From the NCBI GenBank assembly GCA_947458265.1, contig CANGYF010000008.1, positions 1 through 36,992 of the forward strand: DNA of 36,992 nt. The letters run 5' to 3'. Numbering within the stretch: position 1 is the stretch's first letter; every line of letters begins with the position of its first letter. The stretch comes from Betaproteobacteria bacterium (GTDB lineage Bacteria; Pseudomonadota; Gammaproteobacteria; Burkholderiales; CAIKXV01). The position numbers and the translations under genes are program-made. Below the pieces are notes generated by a model. That model was not told where the DNA came from, did no database searches, and saw nothing but the letters and a program-made list of their open reading frames with translations. Shown here piece by piece: positions 17,541-24,024 of this stretch.

Positions 17541-18986
17541 ATGCCTAACCTAATTCAAATCAAACGATCGGCCACTACCGCCACACCGCCATCCTTGGCA
17601 GTGGGGGAACTGGCCTGGTCCGAAGTCAGCAAGACGCTGTTCATCGGAGAGTCCGGAAGTGTTGTCACAGCCGCCGCAGGCTCAGGCGTCTTTGCCAAGA
17701 AGGCTGACAGTTTCGCGGTCAGTGGAGATGCAACGGGAACGGGAACTCTGTCGGGCGGTTTGGTGCTGGCATTGGCTGCCAGTGGCGTCACCGCAGGCAG
17801 TTATTCCAATGTCAATGTGGATGCCAAAGGCCGCGTGACAGGCGGCTCAAATCCAGGCTACCTCACTGCGAACCAGAACATCGCGGTCTCTGGTGATGCC
17901 ACGGGCACAGGAACGACATCAATTGCGCTGACCTTGGGCAGCACTGGTGTCACGGCGGGAACCTACAACAACGGTAGCACCGCAATCACACCGCTGACGG
18001 TAGATGCCAAGGGCCGAATCACGGGCACAGGTGCAGCGGTCACCTTGACACCAGCTTGGTCGAGCGTCACTGGAAAACCCACTACCTTGTCCGGCTACGG
18101 CATCACTGATGCGCTGGCGCTGACTGGTGGAACGCTGACTGGTGCATTGACGCTGAGCGCTGACCCCACCAATGCGTTGCATGCAGCAACAAAGCAGTAT
18201 GTGGATAACGCCATCACCGGCCTTGATTTCAAAGCCTCGGTTCGCGCCACCACGACGGCCAATATCACCTTGTCTGGTATTCAGACGATCGATGGCGTGA
18301 CGTTGGTCGCTGGAGACCGGGTGCTGGTCAAGGATCAAACCGCAGGAGCGCAAAACGGTCTGTATGTCGCGGCGGCGGGCGCGTGGGCTCGATCGGCAGA
18401 CGCGGACAACACACCAGGCAGCGAATTGACTTCAGGCCTATATGTCTTTGTTGAAGAAGGCACCACATACGCAGATTCTGGGTGGGTATTGGCGACCAAC
18501 GGAGCCATCACCCTTGGCACTACAGCGCTGTCTTTCCAGCAGTTCAATGGGTTAGGCCAACTCACCGCCGGTACCGGATTGACCAAGACGGGTAGCACCC
18601 TTTCGCTTACAACCACTGGCGTCACTGCAGGGACCTATACAAGCCTGACGGTTGACACCACGGCCCGTGTGACCGCGGCAAGCAATCCTGGCTATATCAC
18701 GGGAAATCAGAACATTGCCATCTCAGGTGATGTGTCAGGTTCGGGCACGACTTCCATTGCGCTGACCTTGGCTGCCAGCGGCGTGAGCGCCGGCACCTAT
18801 AACAACAGCGCTACCGCGGTGTCCCCCTTCACGGTCGATGCCAAGGGGCGAGTGACTGCCATTGGCACCGCTGTGACTTTGACGCCCGCGTGGACCAGCA
18901 TCACAGGCAAGCCGACCACTTTGTCCGGCTTTGGGATTACCGATGCCTTGTCAACGAGCGCCACGATTGACGGAGGCTCTTTCTAA
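17541..18986 (+). CDS. Tail fibre protein
   Basis: A 481-residue, Thr/Gly/Ser/Ala-rich fibre with almost no charged stretches and no cysteine. Residues 1-45 (LIQIKRSATTATPPSLAVGELAW) match an N-terminal module shared with the next gene. Two 76-residue repeats (residues 117-192 and 395-470) flank a central part that includes the fibre-typical NALHAATKQYVDNAI and an IQTIDGVTLVAGDRVLVKDQ domain. Strong GGAGG ribosome-binding site upstream. Likely trimeric and surface exposed; host-range determinant together with the J-like protein. Confidence 0.85.
   Translation: MPNLIQIKRSATTATPPSLAVGELAWSEVSKTLFIGESGSVVTAAAGSGVFAKKADSFAVSGDATGTGTLSGGLVLALAASGVTAGSYSNVNVDAKGRVTGGSNPGYLTANQNIAVSGDATGTGTTSIALTLGSTGVTAGTYNNGSTAITPLTVDAKGRITGTGAAVTLTPAWSSVTGKPTTLSGYGITDALALTGGTLTGALTLSADPTNALHAATKQYVDNAITGLDFKASVRATTTANITLSGIQTIDGVTLVAGDRVLVKDQTAGAQNGLYVAAAGAWARSADADNTPGSELTSGLYVFVEEGTTYADSGWVLATNGAITLGTTALSFQQFNGLGQLTAGTGLTKTGSTLSLTTTGVTAGTYTSLTVDTTARVTAASNPGYITGNQNIAISGDVSGSGTTSIALTLAASGVSAGTYNNSATAVSPFTVDAKGRVTAIGTAVTLTPAWTSITGKPTTLSGFGITDALSTSATIDGGSF
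17889..18950 (+). repeat. Two 76-residue repeats in the tail fibre
   Basis: Unit 1 at 17889-18116 and unit 2 at 18723-18950 are each 228 bases and encode aligned segments sharing GTTSIALTL, AGTYNN, TVDAKGR, VTLTPAW, TGKPTTLSG and GITDAL. A shorter, more diverged copy of the first half precedes unit 1 (from about 17720). The repeats suggest a beta-solenoid or triple-beta shaft. Confidence 0.75.
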
Positions 18987-18988
18987 CC

Positions 18989-19183
18989 ATGGCCAACACC
19001 ATCCTGCACAAGCGCAGCAGCACGGCCGCGGCCGTGCCGACGGCTGCGCAAGTCACGCTGGGTGAGTTGGTGCTCAACGTGGCGGACGGAAAGATTTACC
19101 TCAAACGCTCAGATGGGGTGGTCGTGACCTTTGTTCCGGGTTACGTGCCGGGCCAGGGCGATTCAGCGCCCATGTGGAAGTAA
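18989..19183 (+). CDS. Short fibre-N-terminal-domain protein
   Basis: A 64-residue protein consisting of little more than the fibre N-terminal module: HKRSSTAAAVPTAAQVTLGE, LNVADGKIYLKRSDGVVV. It parallels residues 1-45 of the preceding fibre, so it is probably a duplicated attachment or capping domain, or a fibre that lost its shaft. ATG 18989 comes 2 bases after the fibre stop; GGAGG at 18972 is a somewhat distant ribosome-binding site. Confidence 0.65.
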   Translation: MANTILHKRSSTAAAVPTAAQVTLGELVLNVADGKIYLKRSDGVVVTFVPGYVPGQGDSAPMWK

Positions 19184-19209
19184 TTATGTGGAAATAGACG
19201 GAGAAGTTC

Positions 19210-19821
19210 ATGCCAGCGATACCTTCAAAAGCCAGCTTTACTGGCTCAACCGTGACCCAAGGGCAGTTTAAGACTGCCCTTGATTCTTTAAATGACTACC
19301 TCACGGGTCTTTTGGGCTCGGACGGGACAGCCGCGACAGCGCGCACGGCGCTGGGTGTGATTAACGCCTCGGCGCCTACCTACGCGCAAGTCATCGCTGC
19401 GCTGGGCTACACGCCACCGCAACCTGGCGGCACTGGAGCGTCTGGCACCTGGCCCATCAGTGTGAGTGGGAACGCGGCCACCGCCAGTCAACTCAATTCC
19501 ACAGCCGGTCCTGGCACCTACAACTGGTCGGGTCAGGGTGGGCAACCCAGCTGGCTTTGGGGTGGTAACGATGGAACCAATTTTTATGTCTACAACCCAG
19601 CGAACTTCTCGGTGAACTATGCAAACAGCGCCGGCGCTGTGCCGTGGACCGGAGTGAGCGGTAGGCCCACCACAGTTGCTTCGTTTCAGTACAACGGAAC
19701 CGTTGGCGACGGCGCCGCCGGGGCCGCAACGCCCAACGCCTTAGTACAGATCGCTTCGGATAACACGGTTCGCATCTATCGAAATACCAACTGCAATTGC
19801 AACTGCGATTGCTGCTGCTGA
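19210..19821 (+). CDS. Tail fibre-type protein with hexacysteine C-terminus
   Basis: A 203-residue protein resembling fibre ends: KASFTGSTVTQGQFKTALDS start, then the YAQVIAALGYTPPQPGGTG motif common in phage fibres, then an aromatic/Asn-rich region (LWGGNDGTNFYVYNPANFSV). It ends ...NTNCNCNCDCCC, with Cys at 195, 197, 199, 201, 202 and 203, the only cysteines in the protein. The start ATG 19210 has GGAGAAG upstream. The next three genes are tightly packed and include two candidate modifying enzymes, so this tail is the best candidate substrate. Metal binding or disulphide cross-linking of a trimer tip are alternatives. Confidence 0.82.
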   Translation: MPAIPSKASFTGSTVTQGQFKTALDSLNDYLTGLLGSDGTAATARTALGVINASAPTYAQVIAALGYTPPQPGGTGASGTWPISVSGNAATASQLNSTAGPGTYNWSGQGGQPSWLWGGNDGTNFYVYNPANFSVNYANSAGAVPWTGVSGRPTTVASFQYNGTVGDGAAGAATPNALVQIASDNTVRIYRNTNCNCNCDCCC

Positions 19822-19832
19822 GGACCCATCTC

Positions 19833-20624
19833 ATGAAAATCATCGCAGTGCGCAACGCACAAATTCATCCTCAGTTCCATCCCACTGTTCGTATTGGCTA
19901 TAACCCCGACACCAGTGAATTTAGCGTGTCCTTGTACCTCCCCGAACCTATCGTTGATGAGGCGCCTGCTGCCGAGCACAGCTTGCAACTGATTGGGTCA
20001 GCCTCAGTCAACCTCAGTGACCTACGCAGGCGATATGACTGGTGCGACCACCAGACCTACTTTTTGGCAGTTCATGCTGGAAATTTTCTGCCCCTCTTCG
20101 CGCTCTACCCTGAGACGCTGCCGAACCGGGAAACCGCTGTCGATTACGCCCAGCGTCTAAAGCGAAATTTGCTGGTAGGCATCAACGTGCCCTTTGGAGC
20201 GGCCACAAATGATGAGTTATTCATCACGGTCAACTTGAACGCTGATGCGACAGACGACAACATTGAGGTTGACGAGCATTGCACGCTGACCTGGAGTGAT
20301 GCGGCGAGCAGCGGCGCAGTTCGGACCATGAATTTCCCATTCATTCAGGTCCAAGCGCCCACCAGCATTCCCGCAGACGGCAAAGCTACGGTTCAATTGC
20401 GCATCGAGGACGTTGCAGGCCAGTTGCTTGATCGAGATGCTGTGGTCTACCTCGAAGCGGTGGGCGGGATTGTGCCGTTTACCAGGGTGCGCGCACAAGG
20501 CGGTCGTGCAACGGTTCCAGTGTCTGCAGCCGGGATGTCTGTTGGCGATGAGATTCGGGTCAAGTTTGGCTGGAAGTACTTTCCTGGCGCTGAAGAGGCG
20601 CGTATCGCGGTGGTGGCGGCGTGA
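19833..20624 (+). CDS. 263-residue protein of unrecognised family, Ig-like C-terminus
   Basis: No family was recognised. The N-terminal two thirds is a mixed alpha/beta soluble region (IAVRNAQIHPQFHPTVRIGY, YAQRLKRNLLVGINVPFGAA). Residues about 175-263 read as an invasin/Big-type Ig domain: QAPTSIPADGKATVQLRIED followed by GGRATVPVSAAGMSVGDEI. No signal peptide or membrane segment; cysteines occur in YDWCDHQ and DEHCTL. ATG 19833 with GAGGA at 19820-19824, 11 bases after the fibre stop; its own stop overlaps the oxygenase start. It may be a tail component, or a chaperone or recognition partner for the modifying enzymes; nothing in the sequence decides. Confidence 0.7.
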   Translation: MKIIAVRNAQIHPQFHPTVRIGYNPDTSEFSVSLYLPEPIVDEAPAAEHSLQLIGSASVNLSDLRRRYDWCDHQTYFLAVHAGNFLPLFALYPETLPNRETAVDYAQRLKRNLLVGINVPFGAATNDELFITVNLNADATDDNIEVDEHCTLTWSDAASSGAVRTMNFPFIQVQAPTSIPADGKATVQLRIEDVAGQLLDRDAVVYLEAVGGIVPFTRVRAQGGRATVPVSAAGMSVGDEIRVKFGWKYFPGAEEARIAVVAA

Positions 20625-21178
20625 TGCAGTGGCTGTTTGCATCCCCGGTGCTGCGCACTCCCTTGGGTCTGGATGACCTGAGGCGCCAGGAACTCAAGGA
20701 CAAGACGCTTTCTATCTACGGCCAGTTCAACCCCAATAGAAAGCCATGGAGCCGCTCAAGCCGGGAGTCGCTCGAAGGTTTAGACCCTGCCTTTGCAGAT
20801 CTGTTTTGCCGGATTAAAGACACCGCGAGCCAGGCCTTTGGCGTCGAGGTCATCTCTATTACCGGCAGGGAGGTCGTTCAGTTCAAGGGCGATTTCATCC
20901 CGCCCCATGTGGAATCGTCGCACCTGTCGGCCATTTACTGGGTCGATGGTGATGCCCATCCAGACCACACGCAAGGCGAGCATGATGGAGCGCTGGTTCT
21001 GCAAAGCCCGATCGGTCCCTTTGGAAGCAAGGCACTGCCTGGCGAAATGCGCGTCTGCATGGTCGATCCGTGCCCCGATCTGCTACTGGTCTTCCCGAGT
21101 CATCTGCTGCACTTCGGTCATGTCTATCTGGGGGACCGCCCAAGTGTTGAAATTCATATGGAGATGGAGGTGATCTGA
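20624..21178 (+). CDS. 2-oxoglutarate/Fe(II) oxygenase-like protein
   Basis: A 184-residue protein with the double-stranded beta-helix pattern of small 2OG-Fe(II) oxygenases (closest in feel to 2OG-FeII_Oxy_5). Candidate iron ligands are H95 and E97 (PPHVESSHLSAIYWV) and H163 (LLVFPSHLLHFGH); R172 (GDRPSV) would bind the 2-oxoglutarate carboxylate. The H-x-E in place of H-x-D, and a nearby H160 and H166, leave the exact ligand set open. Expected reaction is hydroxylation of a peptide side chain (Asn, Asp, Pro or similar). It starts at ATG 20624 (or GTG 20621), overlapping the previous stop, and its own stop overlaps the radical SAM start. Confidence 0.75.
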   Translation: MQWLFASPVLRTPLGLDDLRRQELKDKTLSIYGQFNPNRKPWSRSSRESLEGLDPAFADLFCRIKDTASQAFGVEVISITGREVVQFKGDFIPPHVESSHLSAIYWVDGDAHPDHTQGEHDGALVLQSPIGPFGSKALPGEMRVCMVDPCPDLLLVFPSHLLHFGHVYLGDRPSVEIHMEMEVI

Positions 21179-22545
21179 TGGCCCAGTTCAGGATCAAACT
21201 GATTGCTCCTGATGACTCCGAAAGGGAGTTGCTCTACGACAACCAGACAAGTCGACTGACCTGGGTCGGCGATGCAGGCGAGCAACCTGTGCTTGAGGTC
21301 ACGCCCAAGCAGTTTTCCGAGGCGCAAGTCGTCAGTGCAAACAACCCTGGTCGCAAGGGACTGATCAAGACCCTGAAAATCAGCCTGGGCTTGTCCTGCA
21401 ATTACGCCTGCAACTACTGCAGCCAGCGGTTTGTCCCGCATGCCGACAGCACCAACCCCTCAGATGTGGATGATTTCCTGCAACTGGTGCAGGGCAGCCT
21501 GAGCAAGGCTCCGGAGCGCATTGAGTTTTGGGGCGGTGAGCCACTCGTTTACATCAAGACCTTAAAGCCCTTGGCCGAGCATCTGCGCGTGCTTTACCCG
21601 GATGCCGAGTTTCTGATGATCACCAACGGCTCACTACTCACCCTTGAGATCAATGAGTGGTTGGAGCAGATGGGCTTTGCGATTGGCTTATCGCACGATG
21701 GACCTGGCTATCGCGCTCGCGGAGCTGACCCGCTCGATGACCCACATCAGCGTCAAATGATCCTTGATCTCTACACCCGCTTGCATCCCAAAGGCCGGAT
21801 CAGCATCAACGCCATGATCAGCAAGCAAAATTCCAGCCGTGCCGCGGTACAGCTTTGGCTGCAAGAGCGCTTTGGAGCCGATGTTCAGATCGGTGAAGGT
21901 GCCTTTATTGATCCCTACGACGAGGGCGGTCTGGCTGCCACTTACAAGACTGCCCGCGAGCATTCAGCGTTCAGAACGCAGGGATTCGGTGAGCTTCGAG
22001 CCGGACTGACAGGCCGCTTTGAAATCACCCACCAAAAGATTCAAGACTTCATCGACTCTATTCGCTTTGCACGCCCTGCCTCGGCACTGGGTCAGAAGTG
22101 CGGCATGGACCGTAGCGCCAACCTTGCGGTCGATCTCAAAGGCAATGTCATCACTTGTCAGAACGTGAGTGCGGCGGCCACGGCTCCGAATGGACAGCCG
22201 CATCTGATTGGCCAACTCTCAGACCTATCCGCCGTGCGCATGAAAAGCGCCACGCACTGGAGCCAGCGCCAAGGCTGCTCTTCCTGTCCAGTGCTGCAAA
22301 TTTGCAAGGGCTCGTGCATGTTCCTAGAAGGACCGCTTTGGGAAGCCGGGTGCGACGCTGCTTACTCGGACAACGTGGTGTTTTTTGCCGCGGCCATTGA
22401 GTTCCTCACCGGTTGCATGCCGGTCTTTATCGACGGCGATTTGCCGCCAGATCGGAAAGACATTTTTGGCCTTGCTCGTTCTAAAGCCGTGTCACCAGGC
22501 CCAAGGAAGGTCATTCCGATCGCGCTAGATCAGCGCCCAGCTTAA
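21178..22545 (+). CDS. Radical SAM/SPASM enzyme, putative peptide-modifying
   Basis: A 455-residue enzyme. Residues 1-68 form a small beta-rich N-terminal region. The radical SAM core follows with the 4Fe-4S motif C74-x3-C78-x2-C81 (LSCNYACNYCSQ) and a SAM-binding GGEP at 119-122. The C-terminal SPASM region has C308, C327, C367, C370, C376, C380 and C392, plus C413, matching the seven-cysteine spacing that holds two auxiliary clusters in peptide maturases such as AlbA and anSME. Known SPASM enzymes form thioether or carbon-carbon links in peptides or oxidise Cys/Ser. Last gene before a terminator; coupled (TGATG) to the oxygenase gene. Substrate is inferred from context. Confidence 0.9.
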   Translation: MAQFRIKLIAPDDSERELLYDNQTSRLTWVGDAGEQPVLEVTPKQFSEAQVVSANNPGRKGLIKTLKISLGLSCNYACNYCSQRFVPHADSTNPSDVDDFLQLVQGSLSKAPERIEFWGGEPLVYIKTLKPLAEHLRVLYPDAEFLMITNGSLLTLEINEWLEQMGFAIGLSHDGPGYRARGADPLDDPHQRQMILDLYTRLHPKGRISINAMISKQNSSRAAVQLWLQERFGADVQIGEGAFIDPYDEGGLAATYKTAREHSAFRTQGFGELRAGLTGRFEITHQKIQDFIDSIRFARPASALGQKCGMDRSANLAVDLKGNVITCQNVSAAATAPNGQPHLIGQLSDLSAVRMKSATHWSQRQGCSSCPVLQICKGSCMFLEGPLWEAGCDAAYSDNVVFFAAAIEFLTGCMPVFIDGDLPPDRKDIFGLARSKAVSPGPRKVIPIALDQRPA

Positions 22546-22563
22546 GCCAACCCTTCACCAACT

Positions 22564-22595
22564 GCCCGCCTGGTTCGCGCCAGGGCGGGCTTTTT
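22564..22595 (+). terminator. Rho-independent terminator after the tail/modification genes
   Basis: GCCCGCCTGG (22564-22573) pairs with CCAGGGCGGGC (22580-22590) with one bulged G, loop TTCGCG, followed by TTTTT. It separates the tail and modification operon from the lysis genes. Confidence 0.8.
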
Positions 22596-22611
22596 GCATT
22601 TTGGAGACCAC

Positions 22612-22911
22612 ATGACCGATTCAGACGAAGCCGTACTCGTAGAGAACATGTTGCTACTGCGCAAGGAAGATTTTGATGAACTGCTCAACAGCGCTGCTCA
22701 ACGCGGTGCTGAACGTTGCCTAGCCCAGTTGGGCCTTGAAAACGGGAGTGCCGCTAGGGATATACGGGAGCTTCGCGACCTTCTTGACGCGTGGCGCGAT
22801 GCCCGTAGGACAGCGTGGCAAACGACTATCAAGGTAGCCACGACGGGCATCCTGGCAGCGTTACTGGTCGGTGCAGCCATCAAACTCAAGATGATGGGAG
22901 GCACCCAGTGA
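22612..22911 (+). CDS. Small membrane protein of the lysis cassette (DUF6127-like)
   Basis: A 99-residue protein with an acidic N-terminal helix (MLLLRKEDFDELLNSAAQRG), the segment REL RDLLDAWRDARRTAWQT and one C-terminal transmembrane helix (TGILAALLVGAAIKL). The pattern matches DUF6127 proteins encoded just before phage holins. ATG 22612 has TTGGAGA upstream. Its stop overlaps the GTG start of the next gene. It may be a holin partner or antiholin; the role is inferred from location. Confidence 0.72.
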   Translation: MTDSDEAVLVENMLLLRKEDFDELLNSAAQRGAERCLAQLGLENGSAARDIRELRDLLDAWRDARRTAWQTTIKVATTGILAALLVGAAIKLKMMGGTQ

Positions 22912-23384
22912 TCGAGACATTGCTCGGCGGCCTTCTGGGTGGCGCATTTCGCCTTGCGCCAGAGATTCTGAAGTGGCTTGATCGCCAAGGGGAGCGTGGT
23001 CATGAGTTGGCCATGCAGGACAAGGCGCTGGAGTTCGAAAAGGTTCGCGGTGCGCAACGCATGGCCGAGATCGGGGCTGCAGCGGAAAGTGCATGGAACA
23101 CCGGCGCCATTGAAGCCCTGAAAGAGGCTGTGGCGGCCCAGGGGCGTCCTTCTGGTGTGGGATGGGCGGACGCCCTTTCCGCGAGCGTTCGCCCTGTCAT
23201 TACCTACTGGTTCATGGGGCTCTACTGCGCAGCAAAGACGGCCGCATTCATCGGTGCCTTAACCGCGGGCGTCAGTTGGGGCGAAGCCATCTTGAATGCG
23301 TGGACCCAAGCAGATCAGGCGCTATGGGCTGGTGTTTTGAACTTCTGGTTCCTGGGGCGTGTCTTTGATCGAGTGCGATCATGA
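22908..23384 (+). CDS. Holin-like protein (3TM type)
   Basis: A 158-residue protein starting at GTG 22908, overlapping the upstream stop. It has an amphipathic N-terminal region (LLGGLLGGAFRLAPEILKWL), a charged helical middle, and two clear hydrophobic segments near the C-terminus (VITYWFMGLYCAAKTAAFIG and ALWAGVLNFWFLGRV), as in the 3TM holin-like proteins of phages and gene transfer agents. It sits directly before the endolysin, with ATGA overlap. Expected to form the membrane hole that lets the endolysin out. A longer frame from 22815 would overlap the previous gene by about 100 bases and is unlikely. Confidence 0.75.
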   Translation: MIETLLGGLLGGAFRLAPEILKWLDRQGERGHELAMQDKALEFEKVRGAQRMAEIGAAAESAWNTGAIEALKEAVAAQGRPSGVGWADALSASVRPVITYWFMGLYCAAKTAAFIGALTAGVSWGEAILNAWTQADQALWAGVLNFWFLGRVFDRVRS

Positions 23385-23842
23385 ACCCTGTTCCGCAGGC
23401 GGCGATCGATCTCGCCAAGCGGTTCGAAGGCTTTTGCAGGGTGCCGAAAAGTGACCCTGGCCGGGCATATCCATACGTTTGCCCAGCCGGGTTCTGGACG
23501 ATCGGGTACGGGCACCTGTGCGACCAAGCCCATCCCCCGATTACTCTGGTCCAGGGTGAGGCTTATCTGGAGGCTGACATGCAGTTGGCCCTGCGAGCAA
23601 CGCTTCGATTCTGTCCCGTTTTAGCGACCGAGCCTGAAACACGGCTCGGGGCAATCGTCGACTTTACGTTCAATCTGGGAGCAGGCCGGCTTCAGACTTC
23701 AACTCTCCGACGGCGAGTCAATCAGAGGGACTGGGCTGGGGCGGCTTCCGAGCTGAGGCGCTGGGTGTACGGTGGGGGCAGAGTACTGCCGGGGCTTGTG
23801 GCGCGGCGAGAGGCAGAGGCTTACATGCTCAGCAGCTCCTGA
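23381..23842 (+). CDS. Endolysin (GH24 lysozyme)
   Basis: Muramidase that cuts the glycan backbone of peptidoglycan at lysis. 153 residues with the GH24 opening AAIDLAKRFEGF (E16 catalytic), a GFWTIGYGH motif (T40) and a C-terminal FNLGAGRLQTSTLRR segment. The second catalytic position appears as C34 rather than Asp, giving a Glu/Cys/Thr set like that of P1 Lyz. A roughly 9-residue insertion (KSDPGRAYP) separates E16 and C34 compared with T4 lysozyme. No signal or SAR segment, so export relies on the holin. Confidence 0.9.
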   Translation: MNPVPQAAIDLAKRFEGFCRVPKSDPGRAYPYVCPAGFWTIGYGHLCDQAHPPITLVQGEAYLEADMQLALRATLRFCPVLATEPETRLGAIVDFTFNLGAGRLQTSTLRRRVNQRDWAGAASELRRWVYGGGRVLPGLVARREAEAYMLSSS

Positions 23843-24024
23843 CTGAGCGAGTTCGAAAAACTCAACAAGAACATAGACTTACGCCGATTTCGAAACTCTC
23901 TCGTCGCCGTACTTTTCTGAAAAAGTCAGGAGCTTTTGCGGGAGCCCTGCATCCACGCGGGTTTTGAGCGGTGGGGATTCGAACTTATAAAGAGGCCGAA
24001 CATCCGCTGGCAATCTAAATCACC
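23843..24024. other. Phage/bacterial junction region without a gene
   Basis: No coding sequence and no spanin gene is visible here. The region holds a short inverted repeat GAGTT-CGAAA-AACTC near 23851-23865 and, on the minus strand, a T-arm-like GTTCGAATCCCCA (23972-23984). The latter could be a tRNA-derived attachment remnant, but the stem pairing is poor. Confidence 0.4.

Noticed and set aside
17541-21178. Diversity-generating retroelement acting on the tail fibre (as in Bordetella phage BPP-1)
   Set aside because: The fibre N-terminal modules recall tropism determinants, but no reverse transcriptase gene and no template/variable repeat pair with adenine-specific differences is visible in the window.
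21178-22545. Radical SAM gene as a prokaryotic viperin or as QueE of a 7-deazaguanine DNA-modification pathway
   Set aside because: Both lack the C-terminal seven-cysteine SPASM region seen here, and no other queuosine/archaeosine pathway genes or nucleotide kinases are nearby.
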